64,000 nucleotides of DNA from Pedobacter faecalis (GTDB lineage: Bacteria; Bacteroidota; Bacteroidia; Sphingobacteriales; Sphingobacteriaceae). A program made the translations under genes and the position numbers. The notes under the pieces were generated by a model. The model was not told the DNA's origin. It worked only from the letters and a program-made list of their open reading frames with translations, and did no database searches. Positions 39,140 through 47,607 of the stretch are shown here, piece after piece (the stretch's first letter is position 1; each line of letters opens with the position of its first letter). Where the stretch lies: the NCBI RefSeq assembly GCF_030182585.1, contig NZ_JARXOW010000002.1:186001-250000 (forward strand). The letters run 5' to 3'.

Positions 39140-40426
39140 ATGACCAATTTTGTTGAAGAACTCCGTTGGAGAGGAATGCTGCAGGATATTATGCCCGGAA
39201 CAGAGGAAAAGCTGAATGAAGGTATGACTTCGGGTTATATCGGCTTTGATCCTACTGCAGATGCGCTGCACGTTGGGCACCTTACGCAGATCATGACCCT
39301 CATTCATTTTCAGCGGGCCGGTCATAAGCCCTACGCACTTGTAGGGGGGGCTACAGGTATGGTGGGCGACCCGTCCGGAAAATCAGCCGAACGGAACCTT
39401 CAAACTGAGCAGATGGTTGAACATAACCTTAACTCGATAACAAAGCAGTTATCCCGTTTTCTTGACTTTAATGATTCCCCCAACAGCGCTGTAATCATCA
39501 ACAATGCTGATTGGTTCAAGGATATGAACCTCTTTACATTCATCAGGGATATCGGGAAGCACATTACCGTCAATTATATGATGGCGAAAGACAGTGTTAA
39601 ACGCCGGTTGGAAGGTGATTCAGGTCTGTCATTTACAGAATTCTGCTACCAGCTTATACAGGGCTACGACTTTTACTACCTGTGGAAAAACCATAACTGC
39701 CTGGTACAAATGGGCGGCTCAGACCAGTGGGGAAATATCGTTACCGGAACAGAACTGATCCGTCGCAAGGATGCCGGGACAGCTTACGCGCTTACCACCC
39801 AGCTCATCAAGAAAACCGATGGAACCAAATTCGGCAAAACTGAAAGCGGCGCGGTTTGGCTTGATGCAAACAAGACCTCACCCTACAAATTCTACCAGTT
39901 CTGGCTAAACGCTTCCGATGAAGATACCAAGACATGGATCAGGATATTTACCCTCAAAACAAAAGAAGAGATAGAAACCCTTGAATCCAAGCATAATGAA
40001 GCTCCGCATCTGCGCATTCTGCAAAAGGCGCTGGCCTCAGATATAACCATCCGGACCCATTCCGAAGATGCCCTGGAAACAGCGATCAAGACCTCAGAGT
40101 TTTTATTTGGCAACGGCTCGCTGGAATTCTTCAGGACACTGGACGCACAGCAGGTGATGGAAATTTTCGAGGGTATCTCCCAATTCCCTATATCAAAAAG
40201 GGAACTGGAGCAAGGACTTGACGCAGCGACATTACTCGCCGAAAAGTCCAAAGTTTTTTCATCTAAAGGTGAAGCTAAAAAGTTAATTCAGGGTGGAGGC
40301 GTCTCCGTTAATAAAGAGAAACTTACTGACCCCTCGGCCTTACTGAACACAGGTCATCTGTTGAACGAAAAATTCATCATTGTTCAGAAAGGGAAGAAGA
40401 ACTACTATTTGCTGATCGCAGAATAA
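39140..40426 (+). CDS. tyrS: tyrosyl-tRNA synthetase
   Basis: The 428-residue class I synthetase charges tRNA-Tyr. The HIGH signature appears as HVGH (44-47), the tyrosine-binding QGYDFYYLW near 174, the KMSKS loop as KFGKT near 231, and a C-terminal S4 RNA-binding domain (about 360-428, with LIQGGGVSVNKEK). Domain order and length match bacterial TyrRS. It is convergent with, and immediately adjacent to, the LuxE-like gene. Confidence 0.97.
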   Translation: MTNFVEELRWRGMLQDIMPGTEEKLNEGMTSGYIGFDPTADALHVGHLTQIMTLIHFQRAGHKPYALVGGATGMVGDPSGKSAERNLQTEQMVEHNLNSITKQLSRFLDFNDSPNSAVIINNADWFKDMNLFTFIRDIGKHITVNYMMAKDSVKRRLEGDSGLSFTEFCYQLIQGYDFYYLWKNHNCLVQMGGSDQWGNIVTGTELIRRKDAGTAYALTTQLIKKTDGTKFGKTESGAVWLDANKTSPYKFYQFWLNASDEDTKTWIRIFTLKTKEEIETLESKHNEAPHLRILQKALASDITIRTHSEDALETAIKTSEFLFGNGSLEFFRTLDAQQVMEIFEGISQFPISKRELEQGLDAATLLAEKSKVFSSKGEAKKLIQGGGVSVNKEKLTDPSALLNTGHLLNEKFIIVQKGKKNYYLLIAE

Positions 40427-41401
40427 TCAACCAACCAGCAGATTACAGCCCCTGATATCGGCATTGTCAAAGCGGCCCAGCACCTCGAACGAGCCATCTA
40501 CATACACGCGGCCGAGATCCTGAGTGGCAATGAACGAACAGGAATTGACATTGGCCAGGTCAATAATGTTGATTCCGCCGGTTCTTCCGGCCTCCAGCAA
40601 AGTCAGCGGATCGTTGGTGTCCCGGGCAAGAACCTTCATCCAGGGCGGGCAATGGAAAATTCCCGCCCCGGGGGAATATGCCTGCGAAAGCAGTTCTGTC
40701 ATCCCATATTCGCTATGCACCCCCGCAATACCAAAGCCATTGCACAAGGCCATGTGAAGCTCCTCGCGTACCATTTCTTTTCTTTTACCTTTCATTCCTC
40801 CGGTCTCCATGACAATCAGTTCGGGGAAATCAGGTTTGAATCGCTCAATGAAGTCGAGTAGTGCATAAGTTACCCCGATCAGCACAGTCTTCTGTCCAGC
40901 TTGTCGCTGCCTTATCAAAACTTCATATAGCTCATCATGGTTATGCAAAAAATATCCACTGTCTGTATGCCTGCTTTTGGCAAGTAAGGCGTCAACCATA
41001 TATATCAGCGAAGAACCCTCGCGCTCCAGATAGGAGGGCAGCAGGGCAAGCAAACACACCTCCTCAACGTCACCATAAAACAATTTAAACGCGCGCAGAA
41101 AACTCTCCTCATACACCGAAATATCAGTCACCAAATGCCTGCTCTGTATCATGCCGGTAGTGCCTGAACTGCTGAATACCACTTCTATTGGATCTGTCGA
41201 ACTGACCACCTCCTGAGTCTTGAAAAAACCAATGGGAAGAAAAGGGATTTCATGTAAGCGCCGCACGTCAAGCGGGCTAATGCCCAGTACCGACAAATAC
41301 TTTTTGTATACCTCACAATGCACGGCCTGAAAGGCAAAAATTTTCAAAGCAATCGCCTCAAAACCATCTTCATCTTTTATCGAAAAAATTTCCTTCGTCA
41401 T
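40427..41401 (-). CDS. LuxE-like acyl-protein synthetase / AMP-forming ligase relative
   Basis: The ~324-residue protein (ATG 41401 preferred over a GTG at 41410) carries the adenylate-forming signature VVFSSSGTTGMIQSRH (near residues 75-90), then GVHSEYGMTELLSQAY near 228-243, the A5-like motif of acyl-activating enzymes. The architecture fits the LuxE/acyl-protein synthetase group rather than full-length acyl-CoA ligases, because the C-terminal lid domain is short. In luminous bacteria LuxE activates fatty acids, but no lux genes are here; in Bacteroidota such genes are thought to work in acyl or glycolipid metabolism. Monocistronic. Confidence 0.72.
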   Translation of the reverse strand: MTKEIFSIKDEDGFEAIALKIFAFQAVHCEVYKKYLSVLGISPLDVRRLHEIPFLPIGFFKTQEVVSSTDPIEVVFSSSGTTGMIQSRHLVTDISVYEESFLRAFKLFYGDVEEVCLLALLPSYLEREGSSLIYMVDALLAKSRHTDSGYFLHNHDELYEVLIRQRQAGQKTVLIGVTYALLDFIERFKPDFPELIVMETGGMKGKRKEMVREELHMALCNGFGIAGVHSEYGMTELLSQAYSPGAGIFHCPPWMKVLARDTNDPLTLLEAGRTGGINIIDLANVNSCSFIATQDLGRVYVDGSFEVLGRFDNADIRGCNLLVG

Positions 41402-41415
41402 GTTTTTCACAACGG

Positions 41416-41423
41416 CAAAAATA
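41416..41423 (-). promoter_or_regulatory. -7 promoter element for the LuxE-like gene
   Basis: The minus strand reads TATTTTTG, matching TAnnTTTG. It lies 14 bases upstream of the ATG at 41401, which argues against the GTG start at 41410. Confidence 0.4.
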
Positions 41424-41446
41424 CATAACAGAAAGCGAATAAAAAT

Positions 41447-41797
41447 CTACTGACTGTGTTTATTCGCCAGAATTGCCTTCCTGAAACTATAGCCGCAAAG
41501 GCCGCTTACCGCGGCAACCAATCCGCCAAGTACCGCAGTAACTAACAGTACAAGCCACCATAGCTTCAAACCCAGCATCACGGCAATCCTCGAAGCCAGC
41601 ACATGATGGTTCGGCAAGCTCTTAAACAAGGCCATACCTGTCCAGAGCAACAAGACCGCAAAGAAAGGCGACCAAAAGCTGATCCGACCCGTTTTTCCGA
41701 GCAATCCGCATACCGCGAAAGAGATCACGATAACCACCCACCAGGGTAGCACAAGCTGCAGCAAAAACGCAGCGACGATTATAATAATGAATACCAT
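41447..41797 (-). CDS. small polytopic membrane protein of unknown function
   Basis: The 116-residue hydrophobic protein has three or four membrane segments (about 1-33, 42-60, 76-102) and a short basic C-tail (FRKAILANKHSQ). I do not recognise a family. It starts 3 bp after the penicillin-acylase gene on the same strand, so they are probably one transcription unit and the protein may be a membrane partner. Confidence 0.65.
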   Translation of the reverse strand: MVFIIIIVAAFLLQLVLPWWVVIVISFAVCGLLGKTGRISFWSPFFAVLLLWTGMALFKSLPNHHVLASRIAVMLGLKLWWLVLLVTAVLGGLVAAVSGLCGYSFRKAILANKHSQ

Positions 41798-41800
41798 GTT

Positions 41801-44251
41801 TTACTTGCTAGTCACGCTAATTTTTGATATCACCTTATTTGGGCTGTCATTCGGCGATTCCATAAACAGAAGTTCAAATAACTCCCCCTTAGTCCATTTG
41901 TTTATCATGTTGTCATAAAAGCGGCTGCCCGGGTTGCCCGATTGTCCGCCCGGGTATACCCCGTAGCCCTTCGGTGTCTTACCAAGTTCTACAACCATGC
42001 GCCATGAAGGTCCGTTGCCCTCGTTCATCGCGTTGATCGTCATCTTTCCTCCACCTGTTACCAAGGGCTCCGATCCAAGACCCGGTATCCTTGCCAGATG
42101 CTGAACCCTGGTATTCTTCACCCGGCCCCAGGCCCAGTGCTCACCAATAGGCCCATATTTGCGCTCAAGTGTATCGCAGGCGTACTTAAACGACGCACTT
42201 ATCAGATCAGATAGTGTCTCACGGGCAGGTGTACGAACGTCGTCAACCCAGCGCGAATCAGGTTCTTCGAGGATCAGCTTAACCGTCCGGTCTCTCGACG
42301 GATATCGCATCGGCATATCCTTAACAGTAAACTCATCATCCCAGATGGCAAATTGCAGCCGTTTTGTCCAGAAATCGAATACACTGGCCGCAATTTCAGC
42401 GCTATCATAACACTTATTCCAAACCGAAAGCAAATGGAGCGCTTCCTGCTGTGTCGCATTAAGCTTGCTGCTGTCGACCAGCTTTAGCATGGCGGGGAGC
42501 ACGAGCTCAGCATGGACACTGTAATTGTCCGTTTGCATCAGCCTGATGCTATCTGCAGTGGCGCGCTTCATAGTGCTCAGCCGGTCATTAATACGTTTGG
42601 CTCGTTCAAAAGGACTGAACTCCCAGTTAATATAGTAAGGGTAGCCAGGGTCTGTTGGCGACTGATTCGCTGAGCTCACAAATCCTCGTGCCGGGTTTTT
42701 CACCGTGGGGTTATGCTCCGCAGGGATCCATCCCTGCCAGTCATTGTCTTTTCTTGAACCATCCAAAATAAACTTTCCCTGATTTTTCCATTTAAGCGGA
42801 AACTTACCATTCGACGTGATCGAAATATCGTTGTCTACAGAAGCAAACACGAAATTCTGCGCCGGCGCAGTGAAATACTCCAGCGCTTTCCGGTAGTCTG
42901 AATAATTATTTCCCCGGTTCAGCAAATAAAACGTCTTCAGTTCGTTAGAACGCTCATGGGCAATCCACCGCAAGGCACTGCCCGCGGGGATGTTTTCAGA
43001 TCTGTTGAAACCGTTCGGTTTCCTCAGGTAAACTACAGGGCCATGATGGGTATAGTACACCGTATCTGTTACAGTTTTGCCTCCGCGCACCCGAATCTTT
43101 TCCCTGACCATTTTTGTGCTTTTCCACTTATGATCGTACCAATAACTCGTATAAGTCTCGTCCTTAAACCTTACCGAATAAAAATCCAGCACATCCGCCG
43201 CCACGTTGGTAACCCCCCAGGCAATACGCTTGTTAAAACCAACTATTATACCCGGCGCGCCCGGCAATGAAACGCCATAGGCATTTAAACCCGGAGCATG
43301 CAGTTGAATCTGGTACCAAATGGAGGGGAGCGACAAATCCAGATGCGGATCATTGGCCAGAATCGGATAGCCAGAAGCCGTCTTAGCGCCTGAAAGCGCC
43401 CAGTTATTGCTTCCGATCCCCTCCTCTTTTTGTTTGGTTCGCACATTATACACTGAACGTATACCAGTATCCGGCGGCGTGGAAGGCACGGCCAGCGGCT
43501 CGAAATCCCATGTAGTTCCCACGGGGATAATCGGGTCTTCACGAAACGGGTAGTCAGGGAACAAATCCGCAACCGCAGATGATCCGAAGGTATTTCGGAT
43601 ATTCGTCATATAAAGTTCATCGGAACCCATGGCAAGCACGGCCGACATCTGTTTGAGGAGCAACGCACACTTTAAGGGTGTCCATTTTTCCGGTTTAAAA
43701 TCCAGCAGCTTATACTCCAATGGGAGCTGCGCCGCATTGAGCGAACCAATATAGTCGTTTATACCCTCTGTGTAAGCCAGGATCATCTCTTTCGACTTGG
43801 GGTCGGCCATCATTCCGGCCAGCGAATTCTCTGCCCCGTATACCATGCCCATACGGCGCTGATAGCGGTCAAGCTCGACCGCTTTTGCACCCACTACTTC
43901 CGACAAGCGTCCCGCGGCAAATCTGGTTTGAAAGTCCATCTGCCACAGGCGGTGCATAGCTGTTACGTAGCCCTGTGCATAATATACATCATGATCATTC
44001 TGCGCAAATACATGTGGAATCATACGGTCATCAAAAGCAATGTCAATCGGCGAATGCGCATGCTTGAGTACCAACTTGCGGCTTTTATCCACGCTATATC
44101 TTTCCGCGTTCTGCCAGAAACCTGTAAACGGATTAAGAAACTTCAGCAGGGGGGGCATATCCCCAAACTTAGAATTACATAAAAAACCTAAAAAAACAGG
44201 AATAACAACACTAATGAATGCTTTGACCTTGTTCATCATCTGCTCAGGCAA
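41801..44251 (-). CDS. penicillin-acylase family Ntn hydrolase
   Basis: The 816-residue N-terminal-nucleophile amidase has the autocatalytic cleavage motif GIG-SNNW with nucleophile Ser281, WALSGAKT directly after it, and the alpha-domain signatures VYYAQGYVTAMHRLWQMDFQTR (near 89-110) and LPGAPGIIVGFNKRIAWGVTNV. Family members cleave amide bonds of penicillin G, N-acyl homoserine lactones or N-acyl amino acids, so substrate cannot be given. The start (MPEQMMNKVKAFISVVIPVFLGFLC) is a hydrophobic anchor or signal sequence without a convincing lipobox, placing it in the periplasm or membrane. It is divergent from the TonB receptor. Confidence 0.9.
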   Translation of the reverse strand: MPEQMMNKVKAFISVVIPVFLGFLCNSKFGDMPPLLKFLNPFTGFWQNAERYSVDKSRKLVLKHAHSPIDIAFDDRMIPHVFAQNDHDVYYAQGYVTAMHRLWQMDFQTRFAAGRLSEVVGAKAVELDRYQRRMGMVYGAENSLAGMMADPKSKEMILAYTEGINDYIGSLNAAQLPLEYKLLDFKPEKWTPLKCALLLKQMSAVLAMGSDELYMTNIRNTFGSSAVADLFPDYPFREDPIIPVGTTWDFEPLAVPSTPPDTGIRSVYNVRTKQKEEGIGSNNWALSGAKTASGYPILANDPHLDLSLPSIWYQIQLHAPGLNAYGVSLPGAPGIIVGFNKRIAWGVTNVAADVLDFYSVRFKDETYTSYWYDHKWKSTKMVREKIRVRGGKTVTDTVYYTHHGPVVYLRKPNGFNRSENIPAGSALRWIAHERSNELKTFYLLNRGNNYSDYRKALEYFTAPAQNFVFASVDNDISITSNGKFPLKWKNQGKFILDGSRKDNDWQGWIPAEHNPTVKNPARGFVSSANQSPTDPGYPYYINWEFSPFERAKRINDRLSTMKRATADSIRLMQTDNYSVHAELVLPAMLKLVDSSKLNATQQEALHLLSVWNKCYDSAEIAASVFDFWTKRLQFAIWDDEFTVKDMPMRYPSRDRTVKLILEEPDSRWVDDVRTPARETLSDLISASFKYACDTLERKYGPIGEHWAWGRVKNTRVQHLARIPGLGSEPLVTGGGKMTINAMNEGNGPSWRMVVELGKTPKGYGVYPGGQSGNPGSRFYDNMINKWTKGELFELLFMESPNDSPNKVISKISVTSK

Positions 44252-44389
44252 TTACGCCTTTACTAAAAGTGTAAAAGCGGGTTAGATCTGCAATTTAATA
44301 ATTTATTTAATTTTCCGTACACTTAACCAAGTTTGGATTATTGCGGAAATGTGCTAGATTTAAATTAAAATTCACCCAAATATAGATTT

Positions 44390-47305
44390 ATGACAAACAC
44401 TCTTACAAAAGCTGTTTTTACAATGGTATTGCTTTGTGTTTCGGCGCTCGTGGCGTTAGCACAGAATGTAACGATTGGTGGTGCTGTGATCGACAAGGCC
44501 ACCAGGGAACCCATGCCCGGCGTTGGCATAACGGTCAAAGGCACAACGTCTGCCACAGCCACAAACTCCGAAGGAAAATTCGCGCTCAGTACCAGTCAGA
44601 AACTTCCTTTTACTCTTGTAATCAGCTATGTGGGTTACAATACCATCGAACAGGAAGTAACTGCAGCAAGCACCAGCCTCAATTTCGAACTCGAGAGTGG
44701 CGTCATACTCGGCCAGGAAGTCGTGGTGTCTGCATCACGTACGCCCGAGCGTATCCTTGAATCGCCGGTATCCATTGAACGGATGGGTGTTGCAGTATTG
44801 AGGGAGCTCCCTGCACCGTCATTTTACGACGCACTGGCAAACCTAAAGGGTGTTGAAACAAGCGCACAGAGCCTTACCTTCAGATCTATAAATACCAGGG
44901 GCTTTAACTCCAACGGAAACATCCGCTTCAATCAGTATGTCGACGGAATGGACAACCAGGCACCAGGACTAAACTTCTCAGTAGGCAACATTATCGGACT
45001 GAACGACCTTGACGTGGATAACGTGGAACTCCTTCCGGGTGCCGCTTCCGCCCTGTATGGCGCGGGCGGTATCAACGGAACCATGCTCATGACCTCCAAA
45101 AACCCGTTCACCTATCAGGGACCAAGTTTTCAGTTCAAAACAGGTATCAACCATGTCAACGACGATGAGACCGGTACACAACAATATAACCAGTTCGATC
45201 TGCGTATGGCAAAAGCGTGGAACAATAAACTGGCGGTAAAGGGCACCTTCTCCTTCCTGCAGGCCAAAGACTGGCAGGCATCCAACTATAGCAATTTCGA
45301 CCGTATCAGCCGCACGCAGAAGGCGGGCGACCGAAACTCGGATCCTGCGTATGACGGTATTAACGTGTATGGCGACGAAACTTCACAAAATATGCGCGCC
45401 ATCGTAGGTCAGAGCATTGAGCCGGCTGTTCGGCAGGGAATTTTGGGCGCCTCAGGTGGTTTGTTCGACCCGAGAGCTGCACTTAACAACGTGCCTGCCG
45501 GTTCAAGCTATGCTACCTATTTAACTGCGATCAATTCGTTCCCAATTCCTGCACCGCTCCGTAGTGCGGTGGCCAATCAATACCTGCCCTTCTATTTTGG
45601 ACTCGCCAACCCCGCTGTACTGCCTAATCAGGAGGTGACAAGAACAGGGTACAACGAAAACACGCTGGTCGATTACAATACTGAGTCGATGAAAGCATCT
45701 GGTGCACTGCACTATAAATTTACGCCCAGTATTGAAGGTATCGCTCAAATCAACTGGGGAACCGGAACCTCTGTTTATACCGGTACCGACCGTTATTCTT
45801 TGCGTAACTTCAGCATTGGTCAGTATAAGCTGGAATTAAAAGGGGAGGACTTCTTCGTGCGCGGATATACTACCCAGGAACGCTCCGGCGATTCATATAT
45901 CTCCTCCATCGTTGGCGCGTTCATTAACGAAACCTACAAACGTTCGGAAGACTGGTTTCCGCAATACATCGGAACGTATATAGGTGCCAAGCTAAACCCG
46001 GCCGGACTTACAGATGCTCAGGCACATGCTGCCGCGCGTGCTGCTGCCGACCAAGGGCGGCTGATACCGGGAACACCGGCATTTGAGGAGGCACGCACGC
46101 GTATCGCTAATACTACGATTGTAAGTACAGACCGTGCTGCCGGGGTTTACGGTGCAAAATTTGACGACAGAACCAACCTTTACCATTACGAGGGACTGTA
46201 CAACTTTTCCAACCTGTTAAACAATGTCGTCGAATTGCAGATCGGGGGCTCTTACCGCATCTTCCAGCTCCGTTCAAACGGAACCATCTTTGACGACCGC
46301 ACCAACAAAATAGATATCGATGAATATGGCGTATTCGGACAGTTGTCGAAGAAATTCTTCGAAGACAAATTCAAGCTTTCTTTGTCGGGCAGGTACGATA
46401 AGAATCAGAACTTCGAAGGCCGCTTAACACCAAGGATCTCCGGAGTTTATACCGTGGCGCCAAACAACAACATCCGCGTGTCTTATCAAACCGGCTACCG
46501 CAACCCTACCACCCAAAACCAATACATTGATCTTACTGTAGGTGGTGGTCAGCTCCAGCTTATCGGAGGCTTGCCGAGCCTTCTCGCTAAGTACGATTTG
46601 TACAATAACAGGCCGTATACCGACGCAAGTTACCGTGCTTTCGTCGCTTCCGCCATCGCTGGTACGCCCAACGAGAGCTTGTTACAGGCCTATCAGTTTG
46701 ATCCAAGAGGCGTCGTTCCGGAAAGCGTTAAAGCCTACGAGATCGGTTATAAAGGATTGTTAGGCGGACGCTTGCTCATCGATGCGTATGCATACTATAA
46801 CACCTATAAGAACTTCATTACTGCAGTAGAGGTTTACCAGCGTCGCGGACAAGCCTTCCAAAAGTTTGGAGTACCTGTGAACGCCGACGGCGAGGTGGAT
46901 ACTTACGGAGCTGCATTGGGTATCGATTACCTGATCGCCAAGTATAACCTGTCTGGAAACGTGTCGTACAACGAGATCGGCGATCTTCCCGCAGGCTTCC
47001 TGAACGACTTCAACACACCTACCATCCGGTATAACGTTGGTTTGGGTAACCGGGAGATTGTTAAAAATGTGGGCTTTAATGTAAACTACCGCTGGCAGGA
47101 TTCGTTCTACTGGACCTCATCATTTGCTTCCGGAACAGTGCCTGCATTTGGCACAGCCGATGCACAGGTTAACTTCAAAGTGCCGTCTGTAAACTCAATG
47201 ATCAAAATAGGCGGTACCAATATCCTGAACAAGTACTATTTTACCTCTTACGGTAACCCGTCTGTAGGCGCACTGTACTATGTAGGTTTTACATACAACC
47301 CATAG
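44390..47305 (+). CDS. TonB-dependent outer-membrane receptor with CarboxypepD_reg domain
   Basis: The 971-residue protein has a signal peptide (about 1-24, ending ALAQ), a CarboxypepD_reg-like domain (about 27-110: IGGAVIDKATREPMPGVGITVKGT), a plug (about 118-235, with ASRTPERILESPVSIERM and SALYGAGGINGTMLMTSKNP) and a 22-strand barrel to the C-terminus. No SusD-like lipoprotein follows, so it is not an obvious SusC/D pair; the ligand may be a siderophore, vitamin or peptide. It is followed by a terminator, and the 138-bp upstream gap from the acylase is divergent. Confidence 0.9.
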   Translation: MTNTLTKAVFTMVLLCVSALVALAQNVTIGGAVIDKATREPMPGVGITVKGTTSATATNSEGKFALSTSQKLPFTLVISYVGYNTIEQEVTAASTSLNFELESGVILGQEVVVSASRTPERILESPVSIERMGVAVLRELPAPSFYDALANLKGVETSAQSLTFRSINTRGFNSNGNIRFNQYVDGMDNQAPGLNFSVGNIIGLNDLDVDNVELLPGAASALYGAGGINGTMLMTSKNPFTYQGPSFQFKTGINHVNDDETGTQQYNQFDLRMAKAWNNKLAVKGTFSFLQAKDWQASNYSNFDRISRTQKAGDRNSDPAYDGINVYGDETSQNMRAIVGQSIEPAVRQGILGASGGLFDPRAALNNVPAGSSYATYLTAINSFPIPAPLRSAVANQYLPFYFGLANPAVLPNQEVTRTGYNENTLVDYNTESMKASGALHYKFTPSIEGIAQINWGTGTSVYTGTDRYSLRNFSIGQYKLELKGEDFFVRGYTTQERSGDSYISSIVGAFINETYKRSEDWFPQYIGTYIGAKLNPAGLTDAQAHAAARAAADQGRLIPGTPAFEEARTRIANTTIVSTDRAAGVYGAKFDDRTNLYHYEGLYNFSNLLNNVVELQIGGSYRIFQLRSNGTIFDDRTNKIDIDEYGVFGQLSKKFFEDKFKLSLSGRYDKNQNFEGRLTPRISGVYTVAPNNNIRVSYQTGYRNPTTQNQYIDLTVGGGQLQLIGGLPSLLAKYDLYNNRPYTDASYRAFVASAIAGTPNESLLQAYQFDPRGVVPESVKAYEIGYKGLLGGRLLIDAYAYYNTYKNFITAVEVYQRRGQAFQKFGVPVNADGEVDTYGAALGIDYLIAKYNLSGNVSYNEIGDLPAGFLNDFNTPTIRYNVGLGNREIVKNVGFNVNYRWQDSFYWTSSFASGTVPAFGTADAQVNFKVPSVNSMIKIGGTNILNKYYFTSYGNPSVGALYYVGFTYNP

Positions 47306-47329
47306 GTTGTTCTAAACAGGCTAATCCAG

Positions 47330-47358
47330 ATCCCCGGCAAACACCGGGGATTTTCTTT
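47330..47358 (+). terminator. terminator after the TonB receptor
   Basis: Stem ATCCCCGG/CCGGGGAT (47330-47337/47344-47351) with a 6-nt loop is followed by TTTCTTTT. Confidence 0.85.
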
Positions 47359-47607
47359 TGAAAGACCTTTATCTCTTCGGCTTTCCTTCGTCTTTCAGTC
47401 GTGTTCGCTCCGGCATCGCTTCGTCGCAATCCGAAGGAAAAGCGACATAAAAGTGCAGAGCGTACGTCAGCGCGCGGGTATTACACAGTACTTTCTAAGC
47501 TTGCTCGTCGTTCTTTCAATATCTCTTGGGTTTTAATTGAAATTTTTACACTTTTAGATGGTACAATACATCAGGTATTGGAGGGATAGGATAATAAAAC
47601 GATTTTC
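47359..47607 (+). other. 249-bp intergenic region with imperfect inverted repeat
   Basis: No gene is supported here; a 62-codon frame (47401-47589) has no conserved features. It holds an imperfect 14-bp inverted repeat (47377-47390 with 47432-47445, two mismatches) and a word TTGCTCGTCGTTCTTTC (47501-47517) that recurs with one mismatch at 54183-54199. Confidence 0.5.

Noticed and set aside
44390..47305. SusC/SusD polysaccharide-utilisation pair
   Set aside because: The receptor has a CarboxypepD_reg domain, but no SusD-like lipoprotein follows; the next gene is a cytoplasmic GH31.
47401..47589. 62-codon frame in the gap before the GH31 gene
   Set aside because: No conserved feature, arginine-rich random-looking sequence, and it overlaps an inverted-repeat region.
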